DNA of 64,000 bases, from positions 145,514,001 through 145,578,000 of the forward strand of contig JBITNC010000001.1 of the NCBI GenBank assembly GCA_050084985.1. The letters run 5' to 3'. The notes under the pieces were generated by a model, which was not told where the DNA came from, did not search any database, and saw only the letters and a program-made list of their open reading frames with translations. Made by a program: the position numbers and the translations under genes. This DNA comes from Nageia nagi (Eukaryota; Pinophyta). Positions 34,150 to 46,650 of the stretch are shown here, piece by piece; the stretch's first letter is position 1, and the number at the start of each line of letters is the position of its first letter.

Positions 34150-37100
34150 TAACTTATTATAAAAGTTAAGATAAAATGAAAATCATCTGATCGAACATTG
34201 AGAAAATAAAGAAAATTATGCATTAGCCTTGTAGGGAAAGACCATAGGGGCACATCAACAACAACAATGTGATTGTATTCATTAGATGGTAGAGGGAGAA
34301 GGTCCCAACCATCATTAGCCCTAGGTGGGTTATGATCTTTATCACCCCATCCTATAGCTTGCTGTGGAGATAGAGGTTGAGACCATCCTTGGTGGCCAAC
34401 TAGCATTAAATATGGTAAAGTATTTTAACATGTAATAGGGGCATCTGGAGGTTGCATGTTCCACCCCTTAGGAGGTTAGGAAGAGCTTACCCTAGAATCA
34501 TGAAAACACTTCTAAGGAGGGGAAGATGGAGCCCAAGTATGAACATAATGATGAGACCATAAACACGATGGGGAATGCCAACGTGAGCAAGAGCGCGAGC
34601 GGTCTTGAGAGGCCAGACTAGGATGCAATTTGCTGACTACATAAGGAGCATTATCCAAATATTCCAACAAAGTATGAAGATGAGATAACTCAAGCTCTAC
34701 CTTATGAGATTGATCAATAATCCATATCCACATGTCAAAAAAGACATCGATCTTGTCAAAGAGAGCAAATTCAATTATAGGAATGGGTTCTTAAAAACCA
34801 CTTTATTTCTACACTTCTAAATATGAAACAAAAGAGTAGAATGAAAAATTTGCTAAATAGTTTTTAGAGGAAGGGTGAGGGTAAAATAATTCCCAAGAAA
34901 TGCATGCTACCATGAAAATTGTAGAGGCATGTAAGGAGCAAAAAAGGAAACTACCCACTTCCAGGTAGTTATCACCCTAGGGAAAGACCAAAACACATGT
35001 AAAGTGGACTCATGTTCATTGTAAAAAGCACATCTAGGGTTTGGGACTCCAAGATACTTAAGTTGGGAACTTAACAAAATACTTTAGTTAAGCAAACTTC
35101 AAAAAAGGAAAGCTTTTTTGGTTCATGGTAGTAATCCCATATAGCCTTGAAGTGTTGCTTCCACTTGGTGTGTTGGGAAACTATATCTCATTTATCATTA
35201 AGCTGTGAAACTATGGGCAATGTAGGAGTGAGCTAGTTGTACCCTAGGGTCACTTTGTAGTTAAGCAAAAAGATATCAAAATACCATCCTTAATATTTCC
35301 ACCATATTTTCTGAGAGTTTAGACCGATTTTATGAAGAATAGAAAAGATCTAAGCTCAATAATAATATCATAATTGGCCTTATTTGAGGTATTAAAGCAA
35401 AAAAATACTTGAATTGATCCCAAGGAATCCAATTCCATGAGTGCTTGTCAAAAAAATTATAATAGTAATAATACCTCATTTGAAAAATTTGTAGGCATGC
35501 ACTCATTGAACCTGGGCTAGAGGGATACCAATAAGTTGAAATAACAAAGACCACCATATGTTCAATTTGTTCATAGAGATTACTTTATGAAATTCAAATC
35601 TTTTCTATTTAACATAAGGCACTAGTTGTTGCCAAGCTTTCCAGATGCTTAGAATGTTAAAGGAGCCTATAATTTTGATGTAGAATAGAGCCATAATTAG
35701 GGAAGAAAAATCTATTTCATTCTAGGATATTCAATTAATAGGCAAGCCCATTAACACTGCATTTTTTATGAGGATTTTCTAAGCCTCTTGTGCTTTCAGA
35801 GCTCTAACAATCCACCTAGCATAAAGAGACATGCCTTAATATTTGCAATAAAAAAACCCATACCTATTCAGTCCTAAATAAGGTGATAAGTTTTCCAAGC
35901 CACTCTATGAAACCTTTCTTATCTGGTTGGCTATTTTAAAAGAAGTATAGTAGAATTTTTTCTAGCTTGTTATAATAGGCTTATCAAGGCACCCAACAGG
36001 AAGAGTAGTAAACATGGGTAAAAACTAGTACCTTAGAGTAAATTTAAAATTTTCCTTCTAATGAGATCTTTTTAGAGTTACAATAGTCAAGCTTTTTTTA
36101 AACTTTAGCAATAACATAGCTCTAGAGTTGGGGTGGTGACCTATGAAACATAAAGAGGATGCTTTAAAACTTTAAAATTTCCCCATGTTGTATCCATTTC
36201 CATGGATAATTGGCTAACTAAGTTGGCATATCCAGAGGGGACTACCTATAGTAACATTTTTTTGACAATTGAATACTAGAGCCAAATGCCTAATAGAAGG
36301 TGTCTAATCCTTTTGCTTCCTAAGAGATGGACTGTTCATCTTCTTGAATGGTTAAAAAAGAATCATTTACAAAGTACCCATTAAAAACCTAACCTTGATT
36401 CCTAGGAAGAATGATCCCATAGATTTTTCCTTCACTTGAATGCTTGGAAAGAAGTTACCTAAAAGATTCTACTGCCAAAACATAAAGGAAAAGGGCTAGC
36501 ACAGGAAACCTTATTGAATAGAGTAATGAATCCAAATAGCCCTTGCATGTAAATTATTAAAAGAAAGAATATTTGAAGTATCATTGAAAATCATGTTCAT
36601 AGTATTCAAAAATCTAGGGATAAACCCTAAAGCTTCCAACATGGAAAGAATAAAGACTCATTTAATCCTTTCATAAGCTTTTTCAAAATCTAGCTTGAAA
36701 AAGAAATCTTGTTCGTTAGTGGATCAATACAAATCCATTCCTTTCCACACAACTATTACATTGTTTAGGATGTAGCAATTCTAAATGAATCCAATTCTCT
36801 TAGGATGAAAAATGATCAAAAGAATGGGCTTGAGGTGCAAATGAGGGCCTTTGAACTAATTTTATAACTAACATTTAAAAGAGTATTCAATATCCAATTT
36901 GTAATGAGCTCTAGTTCACCCTGCTTTGTGATGAACTTAATATTATCTTTATTGGTAAGGGCCCTAAGAAAGATATTTTGAACTACCTCAAGGTAAACCT
37001 TATGAAGGTCAAAGCTTAAAAAATCCCACCAGGATTTGTAGAATTTACAAAGAAAGCCATCCAACCTTAGATCTTTTTCATTTTCCATCTATATATGAGC

Positions 37101-38500
37101 ATCTTGTAACTCCTTAATAAATAAGAGATTCTCACATTTAGCTCAATGAAAAGGAGAGAGTGGATATGGCACTACATCTTTATACTTTTGTAGAGATAGA
37201 GATCTCTTGGAGGTATAGGGATGAGTTGCAAACATGTGAGTATATTGAGGGGTAAAAGAGTTAAAAATATTAGGAAGAGATGGTAACTAGACTCTATTAT
37301 CATACAAAGATTTGAATTGAGTTACTTATCTTGATAGATGGAGTCTTTGAAAAATACCCTTGGAAATATTATCCCTAAGTTTTAGCCACTGAAGTCTAGC
37401 TTTAGTCTAATCACCCTTATATTAATACAACTTAATTAGCTTGATCTCATGTCTAATTTGGGAAGCTTATATTTGCAAGTGAGTATGGAATGGATATACC
37501 AACCCTAGTATGGTCTAAATTAATAGAGGTGCAAAAGATGGCAAAATTCCACTAATATATCCATCCTATGTCACTTGATGGTTGGGGGGCTAAGTTCCAC
37601 ACTCTATGTATATGGAAAAGCATGATATCACTTTGTAAGAAAGAGGTATTCAGAAAGAATTGAGACTTAAAATGCCCCTAAGGCAAAGAAGTAATCTAGA
37701 TTTTGAAAGTGATGGGGCATGATCAAATAAAGTAAGGCCTAGGATTATTTCCACAAACATGATTGAGGGCACTTTTTGAGAAAAGAAGAATTCTCTATGG
37801 TCAAAAAGATTAGCATGATCAAGATATTTGATAACTCATGCATGGCCAGCTTGAAAGTTGGACCATATATATCAAAGATATTTTGTGAAATGGTCTAAAT
37901 TAAAGTTGACATTAGGATATACCAACCCTAACTTATATTTCATAAAGAACCATGCATATCATTCCCTAAGTGCCCACTTATTAGGAGTGGATTTGATCTT
38001 GTTAAATGCCTTTTCTACCATATTAAAATCTCCACACATAAGCCAAACTGCTAGTGGAAGTGAGAGCACACACCATTGCCATAATGAATACCTTTCTGAG
38101 GCATCATTCAATGCATAAACACTAATAAATAAAAAATATATGCCCTTAAATTCAAGAAATAATCAAACAAAATAATAAATAGGATTGATACCCCATAAAA
38201 TGAAATTATTCTTTCACTTGCTGCCTAACAAAATGATAGTGCTACCACTCCCATGAGGATGATTAATGGAAAACACTTGGTTGCTTGACCCAATGGAAGT
38301 ACATGTTGACTACAAAGTGAAATAAGCTATCTTAACTTCTTGAAAACACATAAAGTTAGGATTATCATACATATGAAAATATCTCTTCTCATATCATGTA
38401 ACATTGAACTTGGTCTGTTAGTCATCAAACATTCTAGAAAAAGAAATTCATTTAGAAATGTCTAAGAGCATACCTCCCAGAGCATCCATATCCAATTTTG
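34150..38500 (-). pseudogene. LINE ORF2: endonuclease, RT, zinc finger
   Basis: In minus-strand order: endonuclease traces (37700-38400; VWLMCGDFNMVEKAF near 38010-38060), RT fingers (LDGFLCKFYKSWWDFL near 37010-37070), RT core (FFFKLDFEKAYERIK near 36660-36710; the YADD site near 36325 reads as FVND), and the post-RT zinc finger (PRCAFYNEHESTLHVFW near 34990-35040). These are the domains of L1 ORF2, which nicks target DNA and copies LINE RNA into it. Stops and frameshifts are frequent. A proline- and serine-rich tail runs to about 34150; I cannot name that part. Confidence 0.78.
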
Positions 38501-38680
38501 AATTAGAAAGAGATTGGAAAGAGTTATTAAAAATCCTTTTCTACCCTTTATTTAGGGTACTGGTATGATATCATTTGTCCATGTGTAACACTAGATGTCC
38601 TTGAGGTGGGTTGTGGGAATGCTAGGCCATCACTCAAGTGTGAACCCCCTATGCTTTCTCTAACTACTAAATGAATATGG

Positions 38681-38685
38681 AAACC
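38681..38685. repeat. Target-site duplication AAACC (left)
   Basis: AAACC precedes the left LTR at 38686 and is repeated at 45626-45630 after the right LTR. A perfect match despite the age of the element. Confidence 0.9.
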
Positions 38686-39314
38686 TGTAGATGCCTAAAA
38701 ATGAATTGTTATTATTTAAATATTTCATTTTATAGGAGATTTATTGTAAAAAAGGGTTAAAATAATACCCAAGGCAATGCAATCAATGTAATGGACCATT
38801 GTATAATGTAAGAAGGGGTCAAATGTCCAAAAGACTCTTCAAATGATGTAATGTACAATAATCCCAAGAATCTAAGAGGACAAGGATTTTGCTATATAAA
38901 GACATCAAAGGTAACACAAAAGGCATCATGCAAGGGCATCAAAGATCCCAAAGAGACTCTAACAAATGGAATATTACTCTATCCTACCAACAACAATGTT
39001 TTGTAACACCACCTTTGCATAGATATATTAAACCCTTCATCTTTATCTCACATTATCTTTTATTTCTTTCATAATATTGCTTATTTCATGATGTTAGCAA
39101 TGTAGTCCTTATGGGGTATTAGTGGCATGCTTATGGATGAATGTATGCTCGTATTTGATGAATGAATTGCTTTATATAATGCTTATGCGATTGCGATGAA
39201 GGTACATTGATTATTATTGTTTGTTATTACCATATTTTTGATATATTCTTCAATTAATTATTATATACAAATAGTGCATCGATAATACAATATATGCATT
39301 ATTTGAGGTCTAGA
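38686..39314 (+). repeat. 5' LTR of the second Tat element
   Basis: TGTAGATGCC at the start; the end reads GGTCTAGA where the other copy has GGTCTACA, so the terminal TGTAGA...TCTACA inverted repeat is damaged here by one base. TATATAAA at about 38893-38900 is a likely TATA box. No convincing PBS follows at 39315. Confidence 0.88.
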
Positions 39315-39436
39315 TTCTAGTGAACCTAATTGTTTGATTTATATTGCCTTATCGAAGAGATCTTACAAGAATTTTGTAATGGATCTATGACACTAGCAAA
39401 GTTTATAGCTATTCCTAAGCCATCAATGGTGTAAAA

Positions 39437-40500
39437 ATGGAACATATACCAAAAATCATATAAATATTGAAATACCTAACTACAAAACATGATGGATTAG
39501 ACCAACAACTTAATGCTCTTATTGCTTCTAGTAGCTCAATCGGATATGGTCCTACCCCCCAAGTTGGACCAAATTTTGTTACACCACAACAAAGTGCAGA
39601 TGAATATGATTGTGTCTTTATCTCACCCTTATCCAAGGCAATCTACAATTTCCCCTACCACCCAAGCATAAGTCCCCCAAGTTTGATATGTTTGATGGTG
39701 AACAAGGTCCAAAACAACATCTTATTAGCTTTTAGGAGGAGGGCTTATTGAAATTAGGGTCAGAGGAGAGGTTGATGGCAAAATTCTTCCCAAGGAGTTT
39801 GAAAGATGATGTTATTCAATGGATCTATAATTTTCCTGGTTGATCAATTGATTCTTTCAAGTCATTGGTTAAGATCTTCATGGGTAATATAAGCACAACA
39901 TCAAAGAGCAAATCCTTGTTACAAAATTATGCTCAATGATTCAAGGGGGTAATGAAACCCTAGAGAAAGACATACCATGGTTTAAAAAGGTATGGCAATT
40001 TGTTATAAGAAAATTAGATGAGAATGAAATTTGTGCTATATTTCAAGATTCTAATGTACTTATTCTTAATTTGCATGCTCCTAGCAATAAAAATGTTGTT
40101 TTGGAGTATTTGTTCAAGAATTGTTACAAAAAGAGAAAGTTTTGCTTGCATTGGGTGAACTCAAATATGCACCTAATCCTTTTAATAAAGACAATCAAAG
40201 AACATATGCAAAGAAAGAAGAGAAAAATATGCATATGGATGATAAACCTATTTCTCCTCCAAAATTGTAAAGATCAATCACTACAAAAGATTTCACATAT
40301 ACATTCCCCATTTAACCAAGGTTTATTATGAGGGATATCATGAAAAAAGGATTATTACAACCTATGGAAAGATTTGCATAAGATGATAATGTTCCCATGG
40401 GAAGATCCAATGCTTATTGCACATATCATCAAAGAAAGGGACATGCTACAAATTTTTGTAAGTCATTAGAGGCAGTTATATCAGATCTTATTGGTTAAGG
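39437..40500 (+). pseudogene. Gag of the second Tat element
   Basis: Opens at ATG 39437 with an early stop, then LKYLTTKHDGLDQQLN, a Tat-type capsid in several frames (KFDMFDGEQ near 39683, FFPRSLKDDVIQW near 39785, open frame 39936-40331), and a zinc-knuckle segment NAYCTYHQRKGHATNFC near 40408-40460. At least three frameshifts and several stops. Confidence 0.75.
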
Positions 40501-40929
40501 AAAATATCAAATTGATGACACTGATTCAAATCCAAGCCATATAGTTAATACTATTATAGTTGACAAGGTGATGTGTATTGGGTTGAGAAGAGGATGTCCA
40601 TGCCACATTCTTGATTTGGTTACTATAGAACAACTAAGTATCCCACCTGATCTAAAGATATATAGTATGATTGAATATTTAAAAAATACACATGCAAAAG
40701 TGAGCTTGTATGATCTCATTTCTACATATGAAATAGAGAGAGAGATCCTATATGCTTTGTTTTAAAAGGAAACTACTCCTACAAATATGTTTGCTACCAT
40801 GTTTTCTAAAAAACAAAAAGCTATTAAAGAATGTGATGCTATCTCCTTTTATAAGTCTGAAAAACTCAATAAGGAGTTACTTGATGAGTGTGTTGCTTTG
40901 TATATTACTCCTATTATTGATTAATGGGA

Positions 40930-41300
40930 AATTAAGAGAACCATGGTAGATAATGGATCAACTGTTAATGTATTTTCTCATCAATTTTTGACCCAATTGT
41001 AGGAAAAGGGTATAGAAATCCCTTCATTAGAGGAAGTCACATTCATGATTAGAGCTTATGATAGTTCATCTAAAAAACTAGTGGGGATAGCTATAATCAT
41101 GATAACTATAGGATTAAGGATGGTAGCTACTAAATTCCATGTATTGTATTCAAAATTATCCTATAATATGCCTTTGGAGAGGCCTTGTCTTCATGACATG
41201 GATGCAGTCCCCTCTACATTGCATGGATGCTTGAAATTTAAATTTTAAGGTGAGGTGCATATAGTACTTGGAGATCCTGAGCCTTATGCATTATCTAATG
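40930..41300 (+). pseudogene. Aspartic protease of the second Tat element
   Basis: MVDNGSTVNVFS near 40944-40980 is the active-site region; D-N-G stands where Tat proteases have D-S/D-G. The open frame at 41045-41248 continues the domain (MIRAYDSSSKKLVG, LHGCLKFKF). It is inactive by frame breaks and by the site change, if that is a decay product. Confidence 0.65.
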
Positions 41301-41469
41301 CAACAAACTTTGATGACTTTGCAATGACAATCCCAAGATATGAAATTGATCCTTTAGAATCTACCACACTAGGGGAAAATATAGAAAAGCATGTTCAAAT
41401 GATAGAGATAGGGATAGGATCGTATAAAATTGAAGGTGTTGACTTATTTACATCTGTTAAAGACTTGGT

Positions 41470-41790
41470 CACTATGTTCCAAAATGCAAGGGATACTATC
41501 AAAGGGATATGGTCACTATGTTCCATGAACATATTCACAACACGGTTGAGGTATATGTTAATGATATCTTGGTTAAATCAAAGCAAGGGAAATACCACAT
41601 ACAAGCACTTGAGGAACTATTTAACATCTTGAAAAGGTACAAACTTAGACTCAAACCTCAAAAGTATGCATTTGGAGTTACTTCAAGAGAATTATTAGGG
41701 TTCATGGTTTCTAAAAGAGGAAAAGAGGTAGATCCTAAGAAAGTGAAAGCAATAATTAGTATGCCTCTACCAAGAAATTTGAAATAATTA
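41470..41790 (+). pseudogene. Truncated RT of the second Tat element
   Basis: Only the last third remains: text like the NAGATYQ region near 41483, FHEHIHNTVEVYVNDILVKS with the catalytic YVDD reading YVND (41554-41565), and LRLKPQKYAFGVTSRELLGF. The fingers and first half of the palm are missing between about 41470 and 41483, an internal deletion of roughly 0.5 kb by comparison with complete Tat RTs. Confidence 0.8.
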
Positions 41791-41853
41791 AGGATTATTC
41801 AAGGAAAAATAATTTCAATTAGAAGGCTTATTTCATAGCTTGGGGATAAGTGT

Positions 41854-42370
41854 ATGCCATTTACTCATTTATTAAAGAAGGATGTTAAGTTTGTATGGGA
41901 TGATAAATGTGAGAAATTATTTGAAGAAATTAAACAATATTTGTTAAATCCACCAATCTTAGTTCCCATGGACTTCACCAAGCTTTCTTATTTATATCTC
42001 TCAGCTACATTATATGCATTGGGGGCAATGCTTTGTCAAAAATAATTAGAAAATAAAGAGAGGGATATCTATTATCTTAGCAAGACATTGATAGATTATG
42101 AGACTAGATATACCCTAATGGAAAATCTTTGCTATGGTATTGTATTTGCCATTGAAAAATTGAGGCATTTTCTGTTATACTACACTACATTTGTTGTTAG
42201 TACTATTAATCTATTGAAATATATTATGGCTAAATAACATTTGTAAAGAAGAGTAGAAAAATGGATGATGTTATTGTAGGAATTTAATATTGATGTGGTA
42301 AAGCAAAAGTTAGTTAAAGGATAGGCCATTGCAAATTTGATAGCTAAATTTCATAAAAATGAAGGATTAG
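41854..42370 (+). pseudogene. RT-linked RNase H of the second Tat element
   Basis: FVWDDKCEKLFEEIKQYL and LYLSATLYALGAMLCQ place the gypsy-type RNase H directly after RT; the first catalytic aspartate position (TDAS in active enzymes) reads LSAT. IYYLSKTLIDYETRYTLME follows. Stops at about 42044 and 42236. The missing aspartate parallels the first Tat family. Confidence 0.75.
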
Positions 42371-42489
42371 TAGTGTAAAAAGAATTTATAGATGAATATT
42401 AAGTTGATCCATGATGCTAGCAACATGAAAGTTTGATAGAAGGCCTCCAATGATGTGATTTTGATGAAATCTCCATACCTGATGAATAC

Positions 42490-42910
42490 ATGTGCCTCAT
42501 GGAAGATGAAACTACTATATGGGTACTATACTTTGATGATTCAAAATGTCTTTATGGAGTAAAAGCAAGTATTATATTACTATTTCCCACAAATGAGGTA
42601 ATTCCTATGGCCTACAAACTTGGTTTTGAATGTATAAATAATATGGCTAAATATGAGGCATTTATATTGGGATTGAAAGCTATTGTTACATTAAAAATTA
42701 AGGACATAGAGATATATGGGGATTCACAACTTGTTATCAACCAAATCCAAGATATTTTTGATACAAAATACGAAAATTTAAAGCCCTATAAATTGGTGGT
42801 TAATGATTTATTGGATTAGTTTGATAGATATACTATTTAGAATATCCCAAGGACTAATAATAGGTATGCAAATGTCATGGCAAGTGCAGCTTCTCTTATG
42901 CCAATTGAAA
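42490..42910 (+). pseudogene. Archaeal-type RNase H of the second Tat element (after RNase H)
   Basis: WVLYFDDSK, NNMAKYEAFILGLKA, YGDSQLVINQI and NRYANVMASAAS show the Tat aRH signatures in order. First D, E and second D are kept; the last acidic position (ADA in active copies) now reads ANV. It lies between the RT-linked RNase H and integrase, the usual Tat position, in contrast to the element at 5076. Confidence 0.85.
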
Positions 42911-42949
42911 TTGAAGATGAGGAGACTATTTTAATAATCCATAAGTTAA

Positions 42950-43960
42950 GCTCTCCTTCTTATATTCAAGGATATTATTGGCTTACTATGGAAGAATACT
43001 ACAAGAATCATGTAAAAACTTGCTTACAATGACAAAAACATGCCAATTTAGACAAGCAACCTACTCAAGAGTTGCACTTTATTATTTCAACTTATCCTTT
43101 TGCTACTTGGGTCATTGATTTGATTGGTATGATTAGTCCTCATTCCAAGGAAGGTCACAAGTTTTTAATTATAGCTATTGAGTTTACTACCATGTGGGTG
43201 GAGGCTATCTCAATGAATTCATTTACTCAATATAAGATCATTGCATTCCTTACTAAAAATATTATCATAAGGTTTGGTGTACCAAAATGATTAATCATGG
43301 ATAATGGACCTAATTTTAACAGAAAGGACATGAATGCATTTTGCAAAAAGTTGCATATTGCATAAACATTTTCATCAATTTACTATCCTCAAGGAAATGG
43401 CCAAGATGAAGCCACTAACAAGACCATCAAGAGCATTCTCAACAAAATATGAGATCAATACAAAAAGGATTGGCATGAACAACTTCCATATGCATTATGT
43501 GAATACAGGAATAGTATTAGGATAGCCACTGGGGCAAAACCATTCTCATTGGTGTATGGGGATGAAGCTATTGTATCATTATAATTAAAGATCCCATCAC
43601 TAAGGATCTCATTGAAAGGAGAAGTTTTTGATGAAGAAGTAGGAAAAACAAGGTTACAATAGTTGGAATTATTGGATGAAAAGAGAATCAAAGCCATTGA
43701 GAATCAGAAGGTATATCAAGAAAAGCTTAAGAGAGCATTTGGGAAAAAGATAAAATCTAAATAATTCAATGTGGGAGATTTAGTGTTAAAAGAGAATATC
43801 AACAAGACAACAATAAATGATGAGGTAAAAGGTAAATTTGGACCTTATTAGCTAGGGCCATATGTTGTTGTGGAAGTAAGAGGATTAGAGGCATACAAGT
43901 TATCATCCATGGATGGAAAAGAAGAACCTAATACCTTCAATGCCACCCATCTTAAATGAT
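42950..43960 (+). pseudogene. Integrase of the second Tat element
   Basis: The HHCC domain survives only in part (GYYWLTMEEYYKNHVKTC). The core has WVIDLIGMISPHSKEGH, IMDNGPNF and YYPQGNGQDEATNKTI, giving D, D and E. The C-terminus (FNVGDLVLKENI, GPYVVVEV) ends near FNATHLK at 43955. Stops occur near 43020, 43288, 43364 and 43450. Confidence 0.85.
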
Positions 43961-44981
43961 TCTATGCATATGATCAGTCACTTCGTACCTTGTAGAATGT
44001 CAAAAATATAGAGCAAGGTACAAGTATTATATTGTACATTTTTAATTTTCAATCTAGAGTATTATACTCATGTAGCTAACAATGTATATTACTATCTATA
44101 TAGTGCTAGCAGCATGGAATATGCAAAAAAAAACAAATACATGATAGTATAATGTCTACGGACCATGGACATAAAATGTAAAGTTGTCGATGGCCAACGA
44201 CATAGCTAGTGAGAGTTCACTTAAAAGTTAAACTAATGATGCATTCATGAGCAAGATGCTGACATTGGCTCATCCCCAATGGATGATGTAACTTGCTATG
44301 TATCCACATGATTTTTTCTTTGAACCATACAAAGCATAATATCTTCAAGTTATAGACATAAAATGTATGATCGTCGATGTCCAACCAAACAACTAGTAAG
44401 AGTTTACTCACTTAAATGACAAACCGATGATACACCCACAAGTAGATTGCTAGCATTGAATCATCATCAATGGATGATGCAACTCATTATGCATCCATAA
44501 TGTTTTATACAGGGTATGATTAACACATTTTTGTAGGTCTCTACATCGCAAAGGACAAGAGAAAGTAGAAAGAAACCAATGTTGTTAATGATGTGCTCAT
44601 TGTTCTTGTACCATTAATAATGTGTATCTTATTGAAAATTAGATAGAACAAAAGATTAATTCCTCCATTTCAAGACATGAACATAAGTATGATAGCTTCT
44701 TATGTACCAAACATAAGGGAAGTGCCAAATTCATGGTTGAATAGTGCAAGGGAAAAAAAGAAATCACATTAGTTGGAGAGATGCAGTTCTTTAGATTTTG
44801 TCTTGGTTACACCACTCAAGGACCTTTATTGAGGCATACAAGCCAAAAGGGGGAAGCAAAAAGACCCTCACTATCATCATCAACATCAATTGATAGTACA
44901 ACAAAGAGTTCAAAGTTCTCAAAACTTTTCTTCTAAAATTCTTCTTTGGACATATAATTTCATTGCTTCAATTACACCTCC
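43961..44981 (+). other. 3' untranslated region with 187-bp tandem duplication
   Basis: GACATAAAATGTA starts at 44168 and again at 44355; the two following stretches of about 187 bp (44168-44354, 44355-44541) share phrases such as AATGGATGATG and are about 75% alike. No open frame with motifs. Confidence 0.7.
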
Positions 44982-44995
44982 AAAGAGTGAAAAAA
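44982..44995 (+). other. Polypurine tract of the second Tat element
   Basis: AAAGAGTGAAAAAA abuts the TG of the right LTR, as expected of a plus-strand primer site. Confidence 0.7.
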
Positions 44996-45625
44996 TGTAG
45001 ATGCCTAAAAATGAATTATTATTATTAAATAAATCATTTTATAGCATAAAGGATATTTATTATAAAAGGGGTTAAAATAATACCCAAGGAAATGTAATCA
45101 ATGTAATGGACCATTGTACAATATAAGAAGGGGTCAAATATCTAAAGGACTCCTCAAATGATGTAATGTACAATAATCCCAAGAATATAAGATAAGGATG
45201 TTGTTATATAAAGAAATCAAAGGAAACAAAAAAGGCATCATGTGAGGGAATCATAGATCCTAGAGGGACTCCAACAAATGCAATAATACTCTATCCTACC
45301 AATAACAATGTTTTGCACACTACCTTTGCATAGATCTATTAAACCCTTCATCTTGCTCTCGCATTCTCTTTTATTCTATTCATAATATTGCTTATTTCAT
45401 GGTGGTAGTGTTGTAGTGCTTATGGGTCATTAGCAGTGTGCATATGGATGAATTCATGCTCATCTTTGATGAATGGATTGGTTTATATTATGCTTATGCA
45501 ATTATGATGAAGGTACATTGATTATTATTGTTTGTTGTTACCATATTTTTGATATATGCTTAAATTAATTATTGTAGAAAAATAGTGCAACAATAATACC
45601 ATTTATGCATTATTTGAGGTCTACA
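44996..45625 (+). repeat. 3' LTR of the second Tat element
   Basis: TGTAGATGCC...GGTCTACA; the inverted end repeat TGTAGA/TCTACA is intact here. A TATATAAA-like box lies near 45206. It is followed by AAACC (45626-45630). Confidence 0.9.
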
Positions 45626-45630
45626 AAACC
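45626..45630. repeat. Target-site duplication AAACC (right)
   Basis: Second copy of the duplication at 38681-38685; it confirms the exact outer ends of the LTRs. Confidence 0.9.
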
Positions 45631-46620
45631 TAATGGAGATCATCCTCTTCTAAAAAATGCCTCGATTCCTTAACACCCTAGGGTGTGGGAGGAGGAGGAG
45701 CTTTAAGTTTTAGAAATAGTTTGAAAGATACGGCCTAGGCATAGGTTACCAAAGTTTAGGCATAATTAACTAGTTTAGTACTTTTTCCCTTATGTTGAGG
45801 TATATTTTGCCACTCCTCTTAAGAACCCTTCATAGGTTGAGCCTGAGAAGGAGCTAGAGTAGTAGGGGAGATGAATTTATTCTTAAACATATCCACCATA
45901 AGTAGAAAATCCTTAATTCTATGAAAACTTGATTGACATCAATAACAAGTATTAAAGAGATTAACATAAATAACCATATAATGAAGTAGGGTATCACTGA
46001 CCTATATATCAATATATTCTTTCAAGGAATTGAAAAGGTTAGCCTTGATATACATCCTTTGGGATGAATGAGTAGAATAGAACCTAATAGGTTCATCACA
46101 TAAAAATTCACCAATATGAGTAACAAGAATTCATAAGAAAGGCCACATGGCAAGAGGTAGACCTATAATTCAACCCACACAAAGAAAACTAGAGAAATAG
46201 AATCATTAACTAAAATACACCTAGTCCAAGGTTGAAATATCAAAAGGGTCTTATGGATATAGCTTGATCCTTTATCAAGAACTTTTTTTGCTAGTTTAGC
46301 GTAAAAAAATTGAAAATGAAAGAAACCTTTAGTAAGGTTCTAGAAATGATCAACCTAAATTCTATAGGGATATCAATATTGATTAATCTAATTATGAAGA
46401 ACTGCATCTGATGGGATGCAATCCAAAAAATACCCAATGAGGTTATGTGACTCAAGCCATGAATAATCATGATGAAACTTTGTTAAAGGAATTACAATAT
46501 CAAGAGATATATTACCTTTCTACACCTTCAGGATGAAATTACTAGGATGCTTCACTACAAATGCCCTTGCTTTTCTCCTATAGCTTCAATTGGTGAAGTT
46601 GCAAATTGAGTTTGAGGCAT
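45626..46620 (-). pseudogene. LINE ORF1 (DUF4283-like) remnant
   Basis: The minus frame opens at ATG 46618-46620 (MPQTQFATSP) and, after frame changes, continues with KHPSNFILKV, KTLLIFQPWTRC (near 46220) and WVELQ, the pattern of the DUF4283 N-terminal part of plant L1 ORF1, an RNA-binding protein. It is cut at 45626 by the Tat insertion; the remainder lies at 38500-38685. Several stops. Confidence 0.6.
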
Positions 46621-46650
46621 AATAAAAAATCTAGATCTAACCTAAGTAGA

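Larger units (their letters stand above)
38686..45625 (+). mobile_element. Second Tat-lineage Ty3/gypsy element (6940 bp), old
   Basis: LTRs 38686-39314 (629 bp) and 44996-45625 (630 bp) are flanked by AAACC. The order is gag, protease, truncated RT, RNase H, archaeal-type RNase H, integrase: the usual Tat order. LTR copies differ at roughly one site in ten by eye, and all frames are broken. It sits inside a LINE. It is clearly a different family from the element at 5076, with shorter LTRs and different aRH position. Confidence 0.9.
34011..46650 (-). mobile_element. L1-type LINE remnant, split by a Tat element
   Basis: A minus-strand non-LTR retrotransposon. Its 3' end is the T run at 34011-34021 (poly-A on the minus strand) preceded by typical 3' text. 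ORF2 (34900-38500) has endonuclease, RT and a zinc finger, and ORF1 lies at 45626-46620. A Tat LTR element (38686-45625) is inserted between ORF1 and ORF2. Without it the LINE is about 5.7 kb, near full length for plant L1. All frames are broken by stops. The target duplication of the LINE was not found. Confidence 0.8.

Noticed and set aside
34512-34733. Minus frame rich in Ser, His and Trp as a separate gene
   Set aside because: It lies in the LINE between the ORF2 zinc finger and the 3' tail and is continuous with LINE text; it is treated as part of the LINE.
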